Positions 47,716 through 59,857 of a DNA stretch of 64,000 nucleotides are shown piece after piece. The notes under the pieces are model-generated. The model saw only the letters and a list, made by a program, of their open reading frames with translations, did no database searches and was not told where the DNA came from. The translations under genes and the position numbers were made by a program. The stretch's first letter is position 1. Every line of letters begins with the position of its first letter. The stretch is taken from NCBI RefSeq assembly GCF_954871325.1, contig NC_088776.1:57436954-57500953 (forward strand), in the 5' to 3' direction. This DNA comes from Gordionus sp. m RMFG-2023. Its lineage: Eukaryota; Nematomorpha; Gordioida; Chordodea; Parachordodidae.

Positions 47716-50376
47716 ATGCGATTCATTATATTCCTATGCATCTTTGTTTTTAAAGCCAATCCAATTCCAAGTGGTTAAAACAATTTTTATAATTATATAT
47801 GTATAAGAAATGTCCTTCGTTGGCTTAAAGAAGGTAGAAAAAAATAAAAAAAAATTTTGTAATAGGAAATAGAATAGGTAAAGGAAAATTAATTGCTCGA
47901 TTCTCCTCTACTTTGAGCTAATCTTGCTAACTGATACACCGTTCTATATACAGTCGGTGTAGTAGTTTAATATGGAATACCCTCCTATCCTTGTCTAAGA
48001 TGAAATGTATGCGAGACAAAATCACCAATGATATCCTTCGAAATAACTACCTTTTTGAATATAAACGACGTGATTTATTTGATGTCCAGTAATTCGATAA
48101 AGCATGTCATTAGAAATTTTGTCATTTTGTCTGAGGTTCAAAATAGCTTATCAACTAGTTTATGACATGTCCAATATTTGAATAACAGTATTTATATTTT
48201 ATTTCAGGATCGGAATTTTTATTGTAGTAAAGATATTAATTTTTTTAAATTAACGTGGAACATTTTTTTGATTTTCCATATCATCGCAGTGAATGAATGA
48301 ACCCTTTCCTTATATTTATACAATTATGTATTTAGCAGATATAAAATGCAAATATATACGAATTAAGGTTTGGCCTTAAAGAATTTAAAAAATTATCCTT
48401 ATAAATATCGTTTTGCATAATCCAAGTTATTTTCGATAAGGATAATTTGAATGAGGTGACTATACTATGTATATTTTCTCTTTGAAATATAGATGCTTAA
48501 TGTTACACTGTTCGTTTATTTAAGTATAATAAAATTGAGATGGAATAACAATAGAATTATTTGCTAAAGGGAATATATTTGATAGATGAATTCAGAATTT
48601 TTAATTAGATAAAATTATTCCATTATGATCTAATAATTAATTTAGCAAAAATGGGAAGAGTCTATATATCAATGACAATTATATTTAATTTGTCGCATTA
48701 TGATTCAAAAAAACACCCGGGGTTCTAAATAATATCAAAAAATATTAAATTTACTATACTGTAATAAAACATTATAGCTTTAACCACTGAACTCAGACAA
48801 CTATGTTGGACGAAACATAAGCATGATTATCCTAACCTATTCAATACTATAGATGATTACGAGTGAGAAATTAATATTTTATGAAATAACGTACAGGCGT
48901 GGCATATGAGAATATATTTTAAATCATATTAGATTGAGAATTATTAAACAAATTTTTTTTTCTAATCCTTTTCCAAAATCACAGAATATCTATTTTTGAG
49001 TTTCCATATATAAAGGCTTGAAGCAGAAGGCAAATATGATTTTATTTTATTTATAAAAAATTAATGTAATTTATTTGAAGACAGATGATTCACATGATGC
49101 TAGTGTGAACATCTGGTTTGAGATCCAAATTATTTTAAAAACAATGGTGATCACATCTTAAGATTAATATATGTATTATAGTTTGGTATTTCTTTAACCT
49201 GAGAGTCTTTATGTTAAAAATTTATATTTTAGAAGGATTTAATAAAATTCCGATCCAACATTAAATAGGTTTAAGGCTAAATCTGGCTATCTCAACAATT
49301 TCAGAGTTATATTTATTCGATAACTACTTCATTTTATAGTAATATTTTTACTTATGCTCCTCATAAACACCCCCCCCCCCTTGTTTCCAAAGTCAAAATT
49401 TTCAACAAAAAAACTATTTTGGCATATATACATTATGTGTCTAAAACTCGATTCCATAATTTTAATAATAAAATAATTTTTAAAAAAAATAAACTTTTCC
49501 ATTAAATCTGTTTTCTTTAAAATATTTATTGACGATAATAATATACAGAAAATTCAGTTTTTATTATATATGAATGATAATTATAATAAATAAAGGTTTT
49601 CAATTATATCTTAGTAGAGGAGAAAATAATTCAAGAATATCCTTTATCCAAGGGGGTGATAGAAACCTAGATACATATTCATCAACAATATTACCAACAA
49701 AACGATAAATTTAATTGAGTGGCCTCAATTATTATACCTAATGCGATTGAACGAACTCAATTTAACATTAAATATTATAGCTGATGTGAGTAGTCATTAT
49801 TTATATAAATTAGCAACCTTTTTTTTTAGTTCGAAATTGGTTTTAATAACATTAGCGCTACGATTATGCTATGTATGATGCCTTTAAACAATTTTGTGAC
49901 AAATATGTGCGTGGAACTATTAAACGCAAATGTGAGATAGGAAGGAAGAAATCAAGGATGGAAGGAAGGAAGGATGGATGGAAGGAAGGAAGGAAGGGAG
50001 GAAGGAAGGAAGGAAGGAAGGAAGGAAGGAAGGATGGAAGGAAGGAAGGAAGGAAGGAAGGAAGGAAGGAAGGAAGGAAGGAAGGAAGGAAGGAAGGAAG
50101 GAAGGAAGGAAGGAAGGAAGGAAGGAAGGAAGGAAGGAAGGAAGGAAGGAAGGAAGGAAGGAAGGAAGGAAGGAAGGAAGGAAGGAAGGAAGGAAGGAAG
50201 GAAGGAAGAAAGGAAGGATGAAAAGTGAAGTTTAATAATAATGAAGTTAAATAATTTTTGTTTTAAATTTATTTATGTAGCTTACAAAAACAGTTAGGAA
50301 TCAAAATGTATCGTTAAAATTAATATATTACAACTTCACAAGTTTAACCGCATATCCAAATTATTTATTCTATTGA
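47716..50376 (+). pseudogene. Gene copy B3: multi-exon predicted secreted protein, type B
   Basis: Proposed exons are 47716-47773 (MRFIIFLCIFVFKA, then NPIPS), 47966-48069 (LLSLSKMKCMRDKITNDIL ... LFEYKRR), 48114-48157 (ILSFCLRFKIAYQL), 48208-48288 (DRNFYCSKDINFFKLTWNIF), 48778-48862 (LRQLCWTKHKHDYPNLF), 49615-49785, 49830-49931 (IGFNNISATIMLCMMPLNNF) and 50281-50376. Exons 3 to 5 are open with the same phases as A2, which supports them as real exons. A one-base loss in the exon at 49615 shifts the frame, and the terminal exon stops early at TGA. The exon 1 to 2 phase does not fit, as in B2. Family unknown. Confidence 0.55.
49939..50217 (+). repeat. (GGAA)n tract in penultimate intron of B3
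   Basis: About 280 bp, the longest of the set, with GGAT interruptions near both ends. Starts 7 bases after the donor at 49932. The Gly-Arg-Lys-Glu frames are artefacts. Confidence 0.95.
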
Positions 50377-51169
50377 TCATCATACCGGGGAATTTTTATC
50401 AATATCAATATTTAGGTGGAATTATAAATATTTATTCCATTGTCACACACTGTAATTAAATTTTTCATGAAGCAAATTATCTTTTATAATATATATTCCT
50501 GCATATTTTTATTTAAAATAAATAATATTCCCAAAATTGAATAAAATTATAATTTAGAAATGCTTATATGAAATTAGTTAAACATAACCATTCTGAAATT
50601 AATAATTTTAAAAAATAATCCTAACCACCTTCCGTATTAACTAATTTTATATATTAGGATATGAGATTTTCTTATCTTCTAAATATTTCTCTCGAAACGT
50701 TTAGCAGCAAGCTAGTCTTATTGCAAAATGCAATGCGCATAAAATTAGCTGCGATTTGCTCAGCAAAATATGAGACGTTTTCTTCCCAGAGGCCCCTAGA
50801 TTTTTTTAACAGTTTGAGATGGTATGAGAAAATTAATCCATCTCTTGTTACTTGAATATAATAAAACATAGTTTAAATAAATTGCTGGTTACAATATCAT
50901 TAATTCTCATAATTCGCAACAGCATTATAAATTCCCAGGATTTTCCACTAGGTTTTAAATAGTATATTATACTCATTCTTTGAGGAGAAATAATAAACTG
51001 GGGTAAGTTAGAACTTTTTATATTAGCTTAAACTGATATTTGCTAAATCTAACAAATTTTCAAAAGAATGGAAATTTTTCGCTTCCATCCACTTAACTTG
51101 GTAACGTTAGTTCCACTTTTATTCTTCCTGACAAGTTTTTATTATGATAAGATCATCTTTCGATAAATG
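50377..51169 (+). promoter_or_regulatory. B3 3' flank and start of A4 5' flank
   Basis: No gene is seen. Matches 35100-35820. The A-type flank begins near 50838 and is interrupted at 51178 by a hAT element. Confidence 0.45.
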
Positions 51170-51177
51170 TCGTAAAG

Positions 51178-53070
51178 CAGGCGAGTACGCAGGAATTTGG
51201 TTTGGGGGGGGGGGGGGATAATAAAATTTTTTAAGAAATATTATTGTTAATTATAAATACTAAGCATAAATTTATTAGGACTAATAACTTTTCTAATATA
51301 CAATTTTAAACTAATGTGAATTAAAAAAATTATATATATAAACCGGCATTGAAAAACTATAAAATAAATGTGAATTATAAAATCCAAAGTGAATATAACC
51401 CACGATATGAATCACTTAAATGACCAAAAATTGAAATTTGAATTTTTTAAGCTTTTAAAATATATAAAGTATAAAAAATTTTAATGGAAATATAAATTAA
51501 TACACAAAAGGTTTCTTAGGAATAATTGTATTTTGTATGTTTTGAGCTAATTTTTCAATTATCTACCCTTGCTTGACGTTAAATGCCTATGAATATTCAA
51601 AAGATCCAAATAATTCAATCTACTTACAGATGTTGTATTTCGTAGGTATGTTTTTCACAGACATGCAGGCCCGGCCCCCGAGCCTGATCATATTTTAATT
51701 TTTTTGAATATAACCGCGCCGGGCCCGTAATTTTTTTTTAAAAAAACACCCGGGCGGCCTGAAAATTTTTTTAGAAAAAATATCCGGGCCGAGCTATATA
51801 TTTTAAAATCAAATGAAATCGCCATTATTTGCTATAAAAATCAAAAATAAATATAGTTTAAAAAATAAGGGCCGGGCCTGAAAATTTTGATTTTCAAAAA
51901 AGCCGGGCCGGGCCTTAATTTTTTTAAAAAAAAAACCCGGGCCGGAAAAAATTTTAGAAAAAAATCTGGGCCGTGTCCTTCAAATGGTACCTCTGCAAGG
52001 CTCTGTTATTCTTCTTAAAAAAGATAATGTTCTCTCATTAGTTTACTAAAGAGCTGCTAATATATATAACCATTTTAATACATTGGGAGTATAATCTAAA
52101 ATGTGTTTGAAATAATGCAAAGCATCATAGCATTTTTTGGGACTGTTGTAACCATAGTTAATCTTTTAATCCTAGTTATTCAGCTAATAAGGTATCATAA
52201 GATATTTTAACATCTTCATAAAATCTAACAAATATTTATATTTTTTTTCTATCACTATATGAAAAAGGTTGGTAGAGGGGACATTTGTTTTATAATACTC
52301 TTCTACTGATCCTATATTAATGTTCTGACGATGAGCTTATTTGCTGCATGTCGAGGGGGGGAGGGGCAAATATTAAACACGTATAGCTCTGCTTTTGACT
52401 CAACAATAACATATAAAATATGAAATTCTTCATCAACATTAGCTCTGATTTCCTTGAGTTCTAATAAAATTATCTCCGCTATTCTCATCTTCTTAATCAA
52501 GTCAATGTTATGTTTTTGAAAAGTATTACATATAATAGTCCTATAATTAAATAATACATTCTAATGAGAAAAAAAAATTGGAATAAGTATTGAATCCAAT
52601 AATTTTCTTGCTTCTGAGGAAATATCTCTTTCAAGCCATTGTGATATTTCAGTAATAGCATTAATAATCGGCTCTACTAACTCCACAAAAGCTGTTACTG
52701 CTTGATGGCGGAGACTCTATCTCGTTGGGCAAGCTTGCAATTTATTTCTCTCTGTTGGACAAGGAGTTTCAGAGATAATTATTATTTGACTAGAAATTTT
52801 GATAAATATTAGGCCACTAAAATTTGAAAATAATAGGTAAATTACGCCAAGGAAAACTTGAAATCAAAATTAATTGATAAAATAACTTAGTAGATGAATG
52901 TGATAAATAAATGTAATTATATATATATATATGAGATAGGAATAAATATTAACAAATATAAATTAATATTAACAATAATATTTTTGAAAAATATAATCCA
53001 TCATCTGCATTTTTTGGCTTTGGGGGGGGGGGCCCCCTGCTCCCCCCCCCCCCCACTGCGTACGCCAATG
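51178..53070 (-). mobile_element. hAT-family DNA transposon, degenerate, with 8-bp target duplication
   Basis: The left end CAGGCGAGTACGCAG and the inverted right end CATTGGCGTACGCAG match at 10 of 15 positions. TCGTAAAG is duplicated exactly at 51170-51177 and 53071-53078. Homopolymer G or C runs lie just inside both ends (51206-51219 and about 53022-53054). A GC-rich GGGCCGGGCC-type repeat fills about 51660-51980. The transposase relic is at 52220-52760. The other A copies carry the empty site (aatgtcgta(a/t)ag). The element is 1893 bp. Confidence 0.9.
52220..52760 (-). pseudogene. hAT transposase relic
   Basis: The minus strand shows LRHQAVTAFVELVEPIINAI and, after it, WLERDISSEARKLLDSI, matching the TRW(S/V)..R..AV region of TTF-type (ZMYM1-like) hAT transposases. 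Further left come VDEEFHILYVI and SVEEYYKTNV, also typical of that group. It is interrupted by stops and frame changes (one stop lies directly before SLRHQ). There is no intact catalytic DDE set and no C-terminal dimerisation domain. Confidence 0.6.
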
Positions 53071-53078
53071 TCGTAAAG

Positions 53079-53557
53079 AAATATTGTTTGGGCTATATTG
53101 TAGTTATAATCAAATAAACATTGGTAAGAAAGTGTCAATCGATTAGAACAACATTGATTTATTTTTATAGAACATACCTTAGAAAAGAAAATGAATAATA
53201 ATTGGAGAATTGAAAACAAATTTAATTGAAAATAGGTTAGATATGTTTTTCAAAGTTAGTTGTATACTATAATTTTATTACCAAAGATTAACCCCAGGTT
53301 AAAATTTTTTTAATACTTTCTGTACCCATTATCGCTTATTATTAAGATCAATGAATTATTTTTAATTAAAATTATATATATACAAGGTATTTCAACTCTA
53401 AAATAAAATAAAATGCTAATCTTTGCACAATATAATTTTAAAAAAAATCTAATTTTACTTAGATAAAATTTTTAAGTATTATAAATAAATTGTAATTTTA
53501 AATCATTTTTTTTTTAAAAAATTTTTTATTTTTAAAATTATATAACTAGTCAAGAAA
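53079..53557 (+). promoter_or_regulatory. 5' flank of gene copy A4, right part
   Basis: Continues the A-type flank after the hAT insertion, up to the signal-peptide ATG at 53558. Confidence 0.45.
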
Positions 53558-55426
53558 ATGAGATTAATTCTATTCCTATGCATCTTTGTTTATATCAAAG
53601 CCAGTCGGACTCCAAGTGGTTAAAAGAAATTTTTTAATTATATATGTAATAGAATTGTATTAGATGTTATAATCTCATAATATTGGGTTTAAGGAATAGA
53701 ATATCTATTTTTTAACGAGGTAGAAAAAAATAAAAAAAGTTATTTCATAGATCGGAAATAGAATAGATAGAGAAAAATAATTTGATTCTCCTATATTTTA
53801 AACTAATTTTGCCAACTAATATGCGTGGGATATTTGTTTTTAATTATTCTCTAAATACAGTTGGTCAAAGATGGAATAACCTCTTGTCCTTATCTATGGT
53901 GAAGTGTATGTAAGACAAAGTCATCGCGATTAGTGTAGAATGATATTCTTTATATAAATACTTTTTTGGGTTATAAACGACGTGATTTATATGACGTTCA
54001 GTAATACCATAAAGCATATCATTATAAATTTTGTCAATTTGTCTGAGATTCAAAATAGCTTATCAACTTGTTTGTAACATTTATAATATTCGAATAAAGC
54101 ATATTTTGTCAGTATTTATATTTTTTCAATTTAGGATCGGAATTTATATTGTAGCAAAGATATAATTTTTTTAAATTAACGTGGAATATTTTCTTGACTT
54201 CTATAAACATCGTCATGAATGAATAAACTTAACTTTTTCCTTGTATTAGTAGATTTAAATAGTCAATATATTCGAATTATTTTATACAATCTAAATGTCG
54301 ATATCGATAGGTTGAGTGAGGTGATTTTATCTTTGAAATACTGATACTTAATGCACACTGTTTGTCTATTTGTAATAAAATTATTAAATTTTAGTAATTA
54401 TCGGTATATTCTAGGTCATGTGTTGAATAACAGTAGAATTGCTGGCTGAGGGTAATATCTATGATAGACATTATAATATTAATATAGAAAAGAAGCAATG
54501 ACATTTATATTTAATTTGTCACATTTAAATAGTCACATAATTCAAACACCTGGAACTAAAAATAATATCAAAATCACATATTGACTTTACTATAATGTAA
54601 ATTAAACAATTTTTATTAGTTATAACGACTGAGTTCAAAAAACTATGTTGGCCGAAACATATTGATGATTATCCTAACCTTTTCGATATACGTATTACTA
54701 GAGATGTATTCGAGTGAGAAATTATTATTTTATGAAATAATGTACAAGCGTGCCATATTAGAATATTATTTAAATCTATATTAGTTTGAAAATTATATCT
54801 ACTTTCATTAAAAAATAAATATTATTTCTAAAAATATTAGATAGAATATTTAGTTTATTTATATATGAATCTATATTTGAAAAAAGTTTATTGAATTTAT
54901 ATCTTAGTAGAGGAGATCTTAATTCAATAATATCCATTATCCAAGGGGGTGATAATAACATAGATACATATTCGTCAAATAATATTACCATAAAAACGTT
55001 GATTTTATTTGACCAGCTTCAATTATTAAACCTTGTGAGGTTGAACGAACTCAATTTAACATTAAACATTACAGCTGATGTGAGTAGTCATTATTATACA
55101 TATTAGTAACTTTCTTTTAGTTCGAGATTGATTTGAAAAGCATTGGTGCATCAATTATATTATGTATGTTGCCTTTAAACAATTTTATGACAAACGTGTG
55201 TATGGAATTCATGAACACAAATGTGAGTTAGGAAGGAAGGAAGGAAGGAATTTAATGAAAAGTGTTGTTAAATAATTTTTTGTTTATATTTAAATTTATT
55301 ATGTAGATTACAATAACCGTTAGGAATCAAAATGTACTGTTGAATTTAATACGTTGGAACTCTGTAAGTTCAACCACATACCAAAATTATTTGTTATATC
55401 GATTATCATTGAGATTTCCAAGATAG
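53558..55426 (+). pseudogene. Gene copy A4: multi-exon predicted secreted protein, type A
   Basis: Exons 53558-53618 (MRLILFLCIFVYIKA, then SRTPS) and 53861-53909 (VGQRWNNLLSLSMVKC) are open. The exon at 53939 has a TAA, and the DRNLYCSKD exon has a one-base loss. The exons at 54620-54713, 54908-55079 and 55121-55222 are open and in phase (SIISIIQGGDNNIDTYSSNN; FEIDLKSIGASIILCMLPLN). The terminal exon (55307) stops early at TAG, about 24 codons short of A1. It shares with A2 the SRTP variant and GTGTGTATGGAATTC in the tenth exon. Family unknown. Confidence 0.6.
55230..55249 (+). repeat. Minimal (GGAA)5 tract in penultimate intron of A4
   Basis: Only about 20 bp at the position where A1, A3 and B3 have over 200 bp. 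Confidence 0.85.
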
Positions 55427-57590
55427 AATTTTTATCAATATTATTTTTCAGGTGGAATTATAAATATTTCTTGCATTGTTACACACTGCATATAAATAAA
55501 TTTATTATGATACAAATTATATTTATATTTTAATGATATATTGCATCATTCATTTTATTTTAAAAAAATTAATATACACCGAATATGAGTCACTGGCCCT
55601 CAATTTCCTCAATATTAAGTAATACTTGATATGGCCATTTTCCTCATAATTTAGATTTATGAAAAGATGAAAAAGCTTGTAACGAAGAGGAAGTTTAGAA
55701 GGAAGGGTATGCAGCCTATAAAATATATAATAGCTAAATTAAAAATAATTAATATCATATATTAATAATTAAGGATTATTTATTATTGCGTAGTCCATTT
55801 AACCCTATCCAAATTCAATGAAAATTAAAAAAATCTAAAAAATATCAAAAAAAAAATTAAATAAAAATTAAAGCAAAAATATTATATCTAAAATTTAAAA
55901 AATGTTAAAAAGTTACTTCTCCAATTATAACACGTATTAATACGTATAATATTTTTTATAAGAAAATTATCTATATAAAAAAAATTTATTGTCTGTTGCA
56001 AAACCAAATTTGAATGTCACAACAAGTTATATACTTAAAATATTTATTTTAATTTTTATTCATATGATTTGATAGAATTATTTATAAGAATGTATTATTG
56101 TATATATTAAGTTAAGGACCTTTAGTACAAGCATTTGAATGGATATAACTATTTGTTGCATATAAAATAACGACTATATATTAAATAAATACCTCAAAAT
56201 GAATAAATATTTAAGTAAATAATTGTAAAAGAAACTAAATAATATACGAAAAAGGGGATTAAAAATTTTTAAAAACGGAAAAATATATCAGGTAAAAAAA
56301 ATATAATTAAACGTATCTGCATAGAAACAGGATTAGATTCTTTAAAATATTTTGAAGATATACTATTAAAATATTTTAGAGGTAAAATAAAATTCCTGGT
56401 TATTTTTCCCCAGACGTTTATAGTATTCGTTGAACACATAAGTTTAAAAAAATGACAATAATTTATGGCGAATTGTCTGAAATTCATAGGGGTACTTTAT
56501 ATATGAATAAAATTCAAACAAGATCATGTTTTTCAAGATTGATAAAACGTGGGAATGATATAAGTTTTTAAAAATTTGGTATAAACCTAGAGTGCATAGT
56601 CTTAAATTTTCGATATTAAAACATAGGGGGCGTCACTAGCCTTTACAATCTCGCTCTAAAAAAATGTTAAAATTATTTTAAAAATTGCATTATTTTTAGA
56701 TAACATTATCAATACACATATATCGGCTATTATATTAATTGTAGTAAATATATATTTGATTGGAACAATTATCAATTTAGAAATGCTTATATAAAATTAT
56801 TTAAACATAACCGATCTGAAGTTATTTTTTATTGAACAATCATATTCATTTTCCATTAACTAATGCATTATTAAAATACTAAATAAATTTAAGTTTATAA
56901 ATATGGTTGTTAAATCCGGGCATATTACACCAGGAATGAATTTATTGAAAGAAATATTACCAAAATTCCCAATTTTTAAAATATTTTTTAAAAATTATTA
57001 AAAAAAGTTATCGAAATGCATTGCTGCACATGGAATTTTAATAATTAAAGATATATTTACCATGCAGCGAAAAATGTATATAAGGACTAAAACCATAACA
57101 AAAGAAATTAAAGGGAATAAATAATGTCATTTCTGCAAAACTAAAGAAATAAGGTAATAATAAACCGTACAATTGCCAAGTCTACCACGTTAGGGTGGTG
57201 TAAGCTCCAAATAGTTGTCCGAGCAATTAGCACTAAAAATGAATCATAAGTAATTTAAGTGCTTTTTGATGCTTCAAATCATTGTCTAGCCAAAAAGATC
57301 GATTGAAAGCATAAACAATAAAATATATATCATTCTTTAGTGTTTCGTTAGTAGAGGTTAGAGCTACAATAAGTTTAGTAGCCGAAATTAAGAATCAAAA
57401 GTTATTTGTGAAATATACAAAAATAAGCAAATAAAGGCGACATGCCAAAACAAAATAAAAGCAATGAACTTTTAGATTTCACTAATATTTAGTGCTTAAT
57501 TAATATATTTAAATTCTTTTATTAATTTAATAAACGACGTGGTAAATTAAGTTAGAAGTTAAATAAAAATAATGACTCAATATAAATAAT
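55427..57590. other. A4-B4 spacer
   Basis: Matches the other spacers and is uninterrupted by elements, so it is the best reference for the ancestral spacer. It contains acgtattaatacgt near 55932, the 43165-ORF homologue at 56903-57125 (frame disturbed) and a weak form of the hairpin near 57228. No gene is supported. Confidence 0.6.
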
Positions 57591-57707
57591 AGATTACGGG
57601 AAGATAATAGGCCATCGGAAATTAAAAAAATCAGAAACATTTATTGGTGTTGAAAGAGTTAATTATAGTAGAAAAGAAATCTATATTTGATAATGTATTT
57701 TACTAAA
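57590..57707 (+). pseudogene. Gene copy B4: 5' flank, left part
   Basis: Matches 43860-44000 up to attttactaaa, where Gypsy fossil 3 enters. It continues at 63722. No exon of B4 lies inside the window. Confidence 0.6.
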
Positions 57708-58246
57708 TGAATTATATGAGATAAATAAATGATAATATATAGTATATTTTTAGCTTAAGTCCGTTATAGATGGCTTCGTACGTTCGAGTGGGCAACTTTA
57801 TTATTAAGATAGAAATTAGGATGTTTGATGGATCGGCAGAATCTTGAAGATGGGTAGACGCAACGATAGAAGAGGAGCAAACCAGGTATGGAGATATAAG
57901 GGTAGACAGACCCCCAGGCTGGTCATACAATCGTAGAAGAGAACGGGATTGGGGATCTCGAAGAAGAATGTCGTGCTGGTATTGTGGGGGAGATCATATT
58001 TTACGGAGGTGTCCAACGATTAGCGCAGACAATAACATATTAGCAGTACAGGAGGAAGAACCGATGGGAGGACAAGGTAGCAGTTTATGAGTGGTAGAAT
58101 CAAGTCTAAGTGAAAAGGTGTTTAAGTTATGAAAAAAAGTTTTTTTTATTTTATTATTTGAATATTAAAATGAGAGATGAATATTAAAATTATTCTTAAC
58201 GAACTTGAATGTACGGAGAATATGATTGTTTATTTTAATTTTATCA
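57708..58246 (+). repeat. Inverted-repeat arm 1 of Gypsy fossil 3
   Basis: Reverse complement of 58568-59104, with a spacer of about 320 bp. Its outer end coincides exactly with the insertion boundary. It includes a mirror copy of the zinc-knuckle frame and of part of the LTR. Confidence 0.9.
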
Positions 58247-58247
58247 G

Positions 58248-58692
58248 TGTTGAATTTGGATGTTTTTGGTGTGATTAGAAAGATAAATATTAATATATTA
58301 AATATAAAAAATACCTTTAGTAATCCAATTTTATTATTCCAATTTTATTAATCCAAAATATTTAAAAAAAATAATAAATTATCTATCGATTCACAAAATA
58401 TGGGTTTTTATATGTTAATAATAAAAATTAATATTCAAAAAAAATTTTATATGCAAAATTAAAATAAACAATAATATTCTCCGTACATTCGAGTTCGTTA
58501 AGGATAACGGGTTTTTATTTATATGTTAATAACAAAAATAAATATTCAAAAAAAAAAATTTATATGCAAAATTAAAATAAACAATCATATTCTCCGTACA
58601 TTCAAGTTCGTTAAGGATAATTTTAATATTCATCTCTCATTTTAATATTCAAATAATTAAATTAAAAAAAACTTTTTTTCATAACTTTAATA
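58248..58692 (-). repeat. 3' LTR of Gypsy fossil 3
   Basis: On the plus strand it starts TGTTGAATTTGGATG and matches 63303-63721 throughout, including the doubled internal segment ttcgttaaggata. TG...CA-type ends are seen at the other copy. The two LTRs differ by small indels and substitutions, so the insertion is not very recent. Confidence 0.85.
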
Positions 58693-58753
58693 CCTTTTCA
58701 CTTCGACTTGATTCAACCACTCATAAACTGCTACCTTGTCCTCCCATCGGTTC

Positions 58754-58990
58754 TTATTCCTGTACTGCTAATATGTAATTGTCTGCGCTAATCGTGGGAC
58801 ACCTCCGTAAAATATGATCTCCCCCACAATACCAGCACGACATTCTTCTTCGAGATCCCCAATCCCGTTCTCTTCTACGATTGTATGACCAGCCTGCGGG
58901 TCTGTCTACTGTCATATCTCCATACCTGGTCTGCGCATCTTCTCTGGCTGCGTCTACCCATCTTCTAGATTCTGGCGATCCATCAACCAT
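58754..58990 (-). pseudogene. Gypsy fossil 3: extra zinc-knuckle frame downstream of integrase
   Basis: A 78-codon frame with an Arg-rich stretch (SYNRRRERDWGSRRR) followed by CWYCGGDHILRRC, a CCHC knuckle. It lies between the integrase region and the 3' LTR, where Gypsy elements usually have no nucleocapsid. A mirror copy is in arm 1 (57708-58246). Confidence 0.7.
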
Positions 58991-59245
58991 CCTTAATTTC
59001 TATCTTAATAATTAAGTTGCCCACTCGAACGTACGAAGCCATCTATAACGGACTTAAGCTAAAAATATGCTATATATTATCATTTATTTATCTCATATAA
59101 TTCACCTACTTCCTAATTCTAAATGCTCATAATTATTCTCGTAATAACTTATACCTCTCTCATTCTCTCTTACCTTATGTCAGCTGTAATATCAAATTGT
59201 CCATCCCTTCAGCCGACCCCACTAATTGTGTACATAATACGTCAA

Positions 59246-59640
59246 CATTATGATTATCATACCTCTCACAGACTTGTTACAAAAACAAATCAGTTATTAT
59301 TATAACTCTCACAGCCTTGTTAAAAAAAACAAATCAATTATGTGTATCAGCTTTCAACATCATGATTCTCATAACTCTCTCAGACTTATTAAAAAAAACA
59401 AATCAATTATGTCTATCAGCATTCCCAACATCATGATTCTCATAACTTTCGCAGACTGTTAAAAAACAAATCAATTATGTCTATCAGCATTCCCAACATC
59501 TGATTCTCATAACTCTCGCAGACTTGTTAAAAAACAAATCAATTATGTCTATCAGCATTCCCAACATCATGATTCTCATAACTCTCGCAGACTTGTTAAA
59601 AAACAAATCAATTTGTCTATCAGCATTCCCAACATCAAAG
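59246..59640. repeat. Tandem repeat of about 60-70 bp in Gypsy fossil 3
   Basis: About six copies of a unit with gattctcataactctcgcag, acaaatcaattatgtctatc and agcattcccaacat. The later copies are nearly identical. Confidence 0.85.
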
Positions 59641-59857
59641 CAAATTACCGCCCTTTATTCCTAACCTAGACATCTAGGTCTTAATTGTTTAATATGCCTC
59701 GAAACAATCCTACTCTTCCTTCAATTTCTACCATCACCTTCTTTCTTCCTATCCTTCTTCATTATACCTTTCCCCCATTTTACTGAGCCATCAAAAAGTA
59801 GTATCCAAACTAGGCTTCCGATCTTAAATTTATCATTAATTATAACTTCTTTCTGTT

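Noticed and set aside
59246-59640. CRISPR-like array
   Set aside because: The repeats are directly adjacent with no variable spacers, in a eukaryotic retroelement context.
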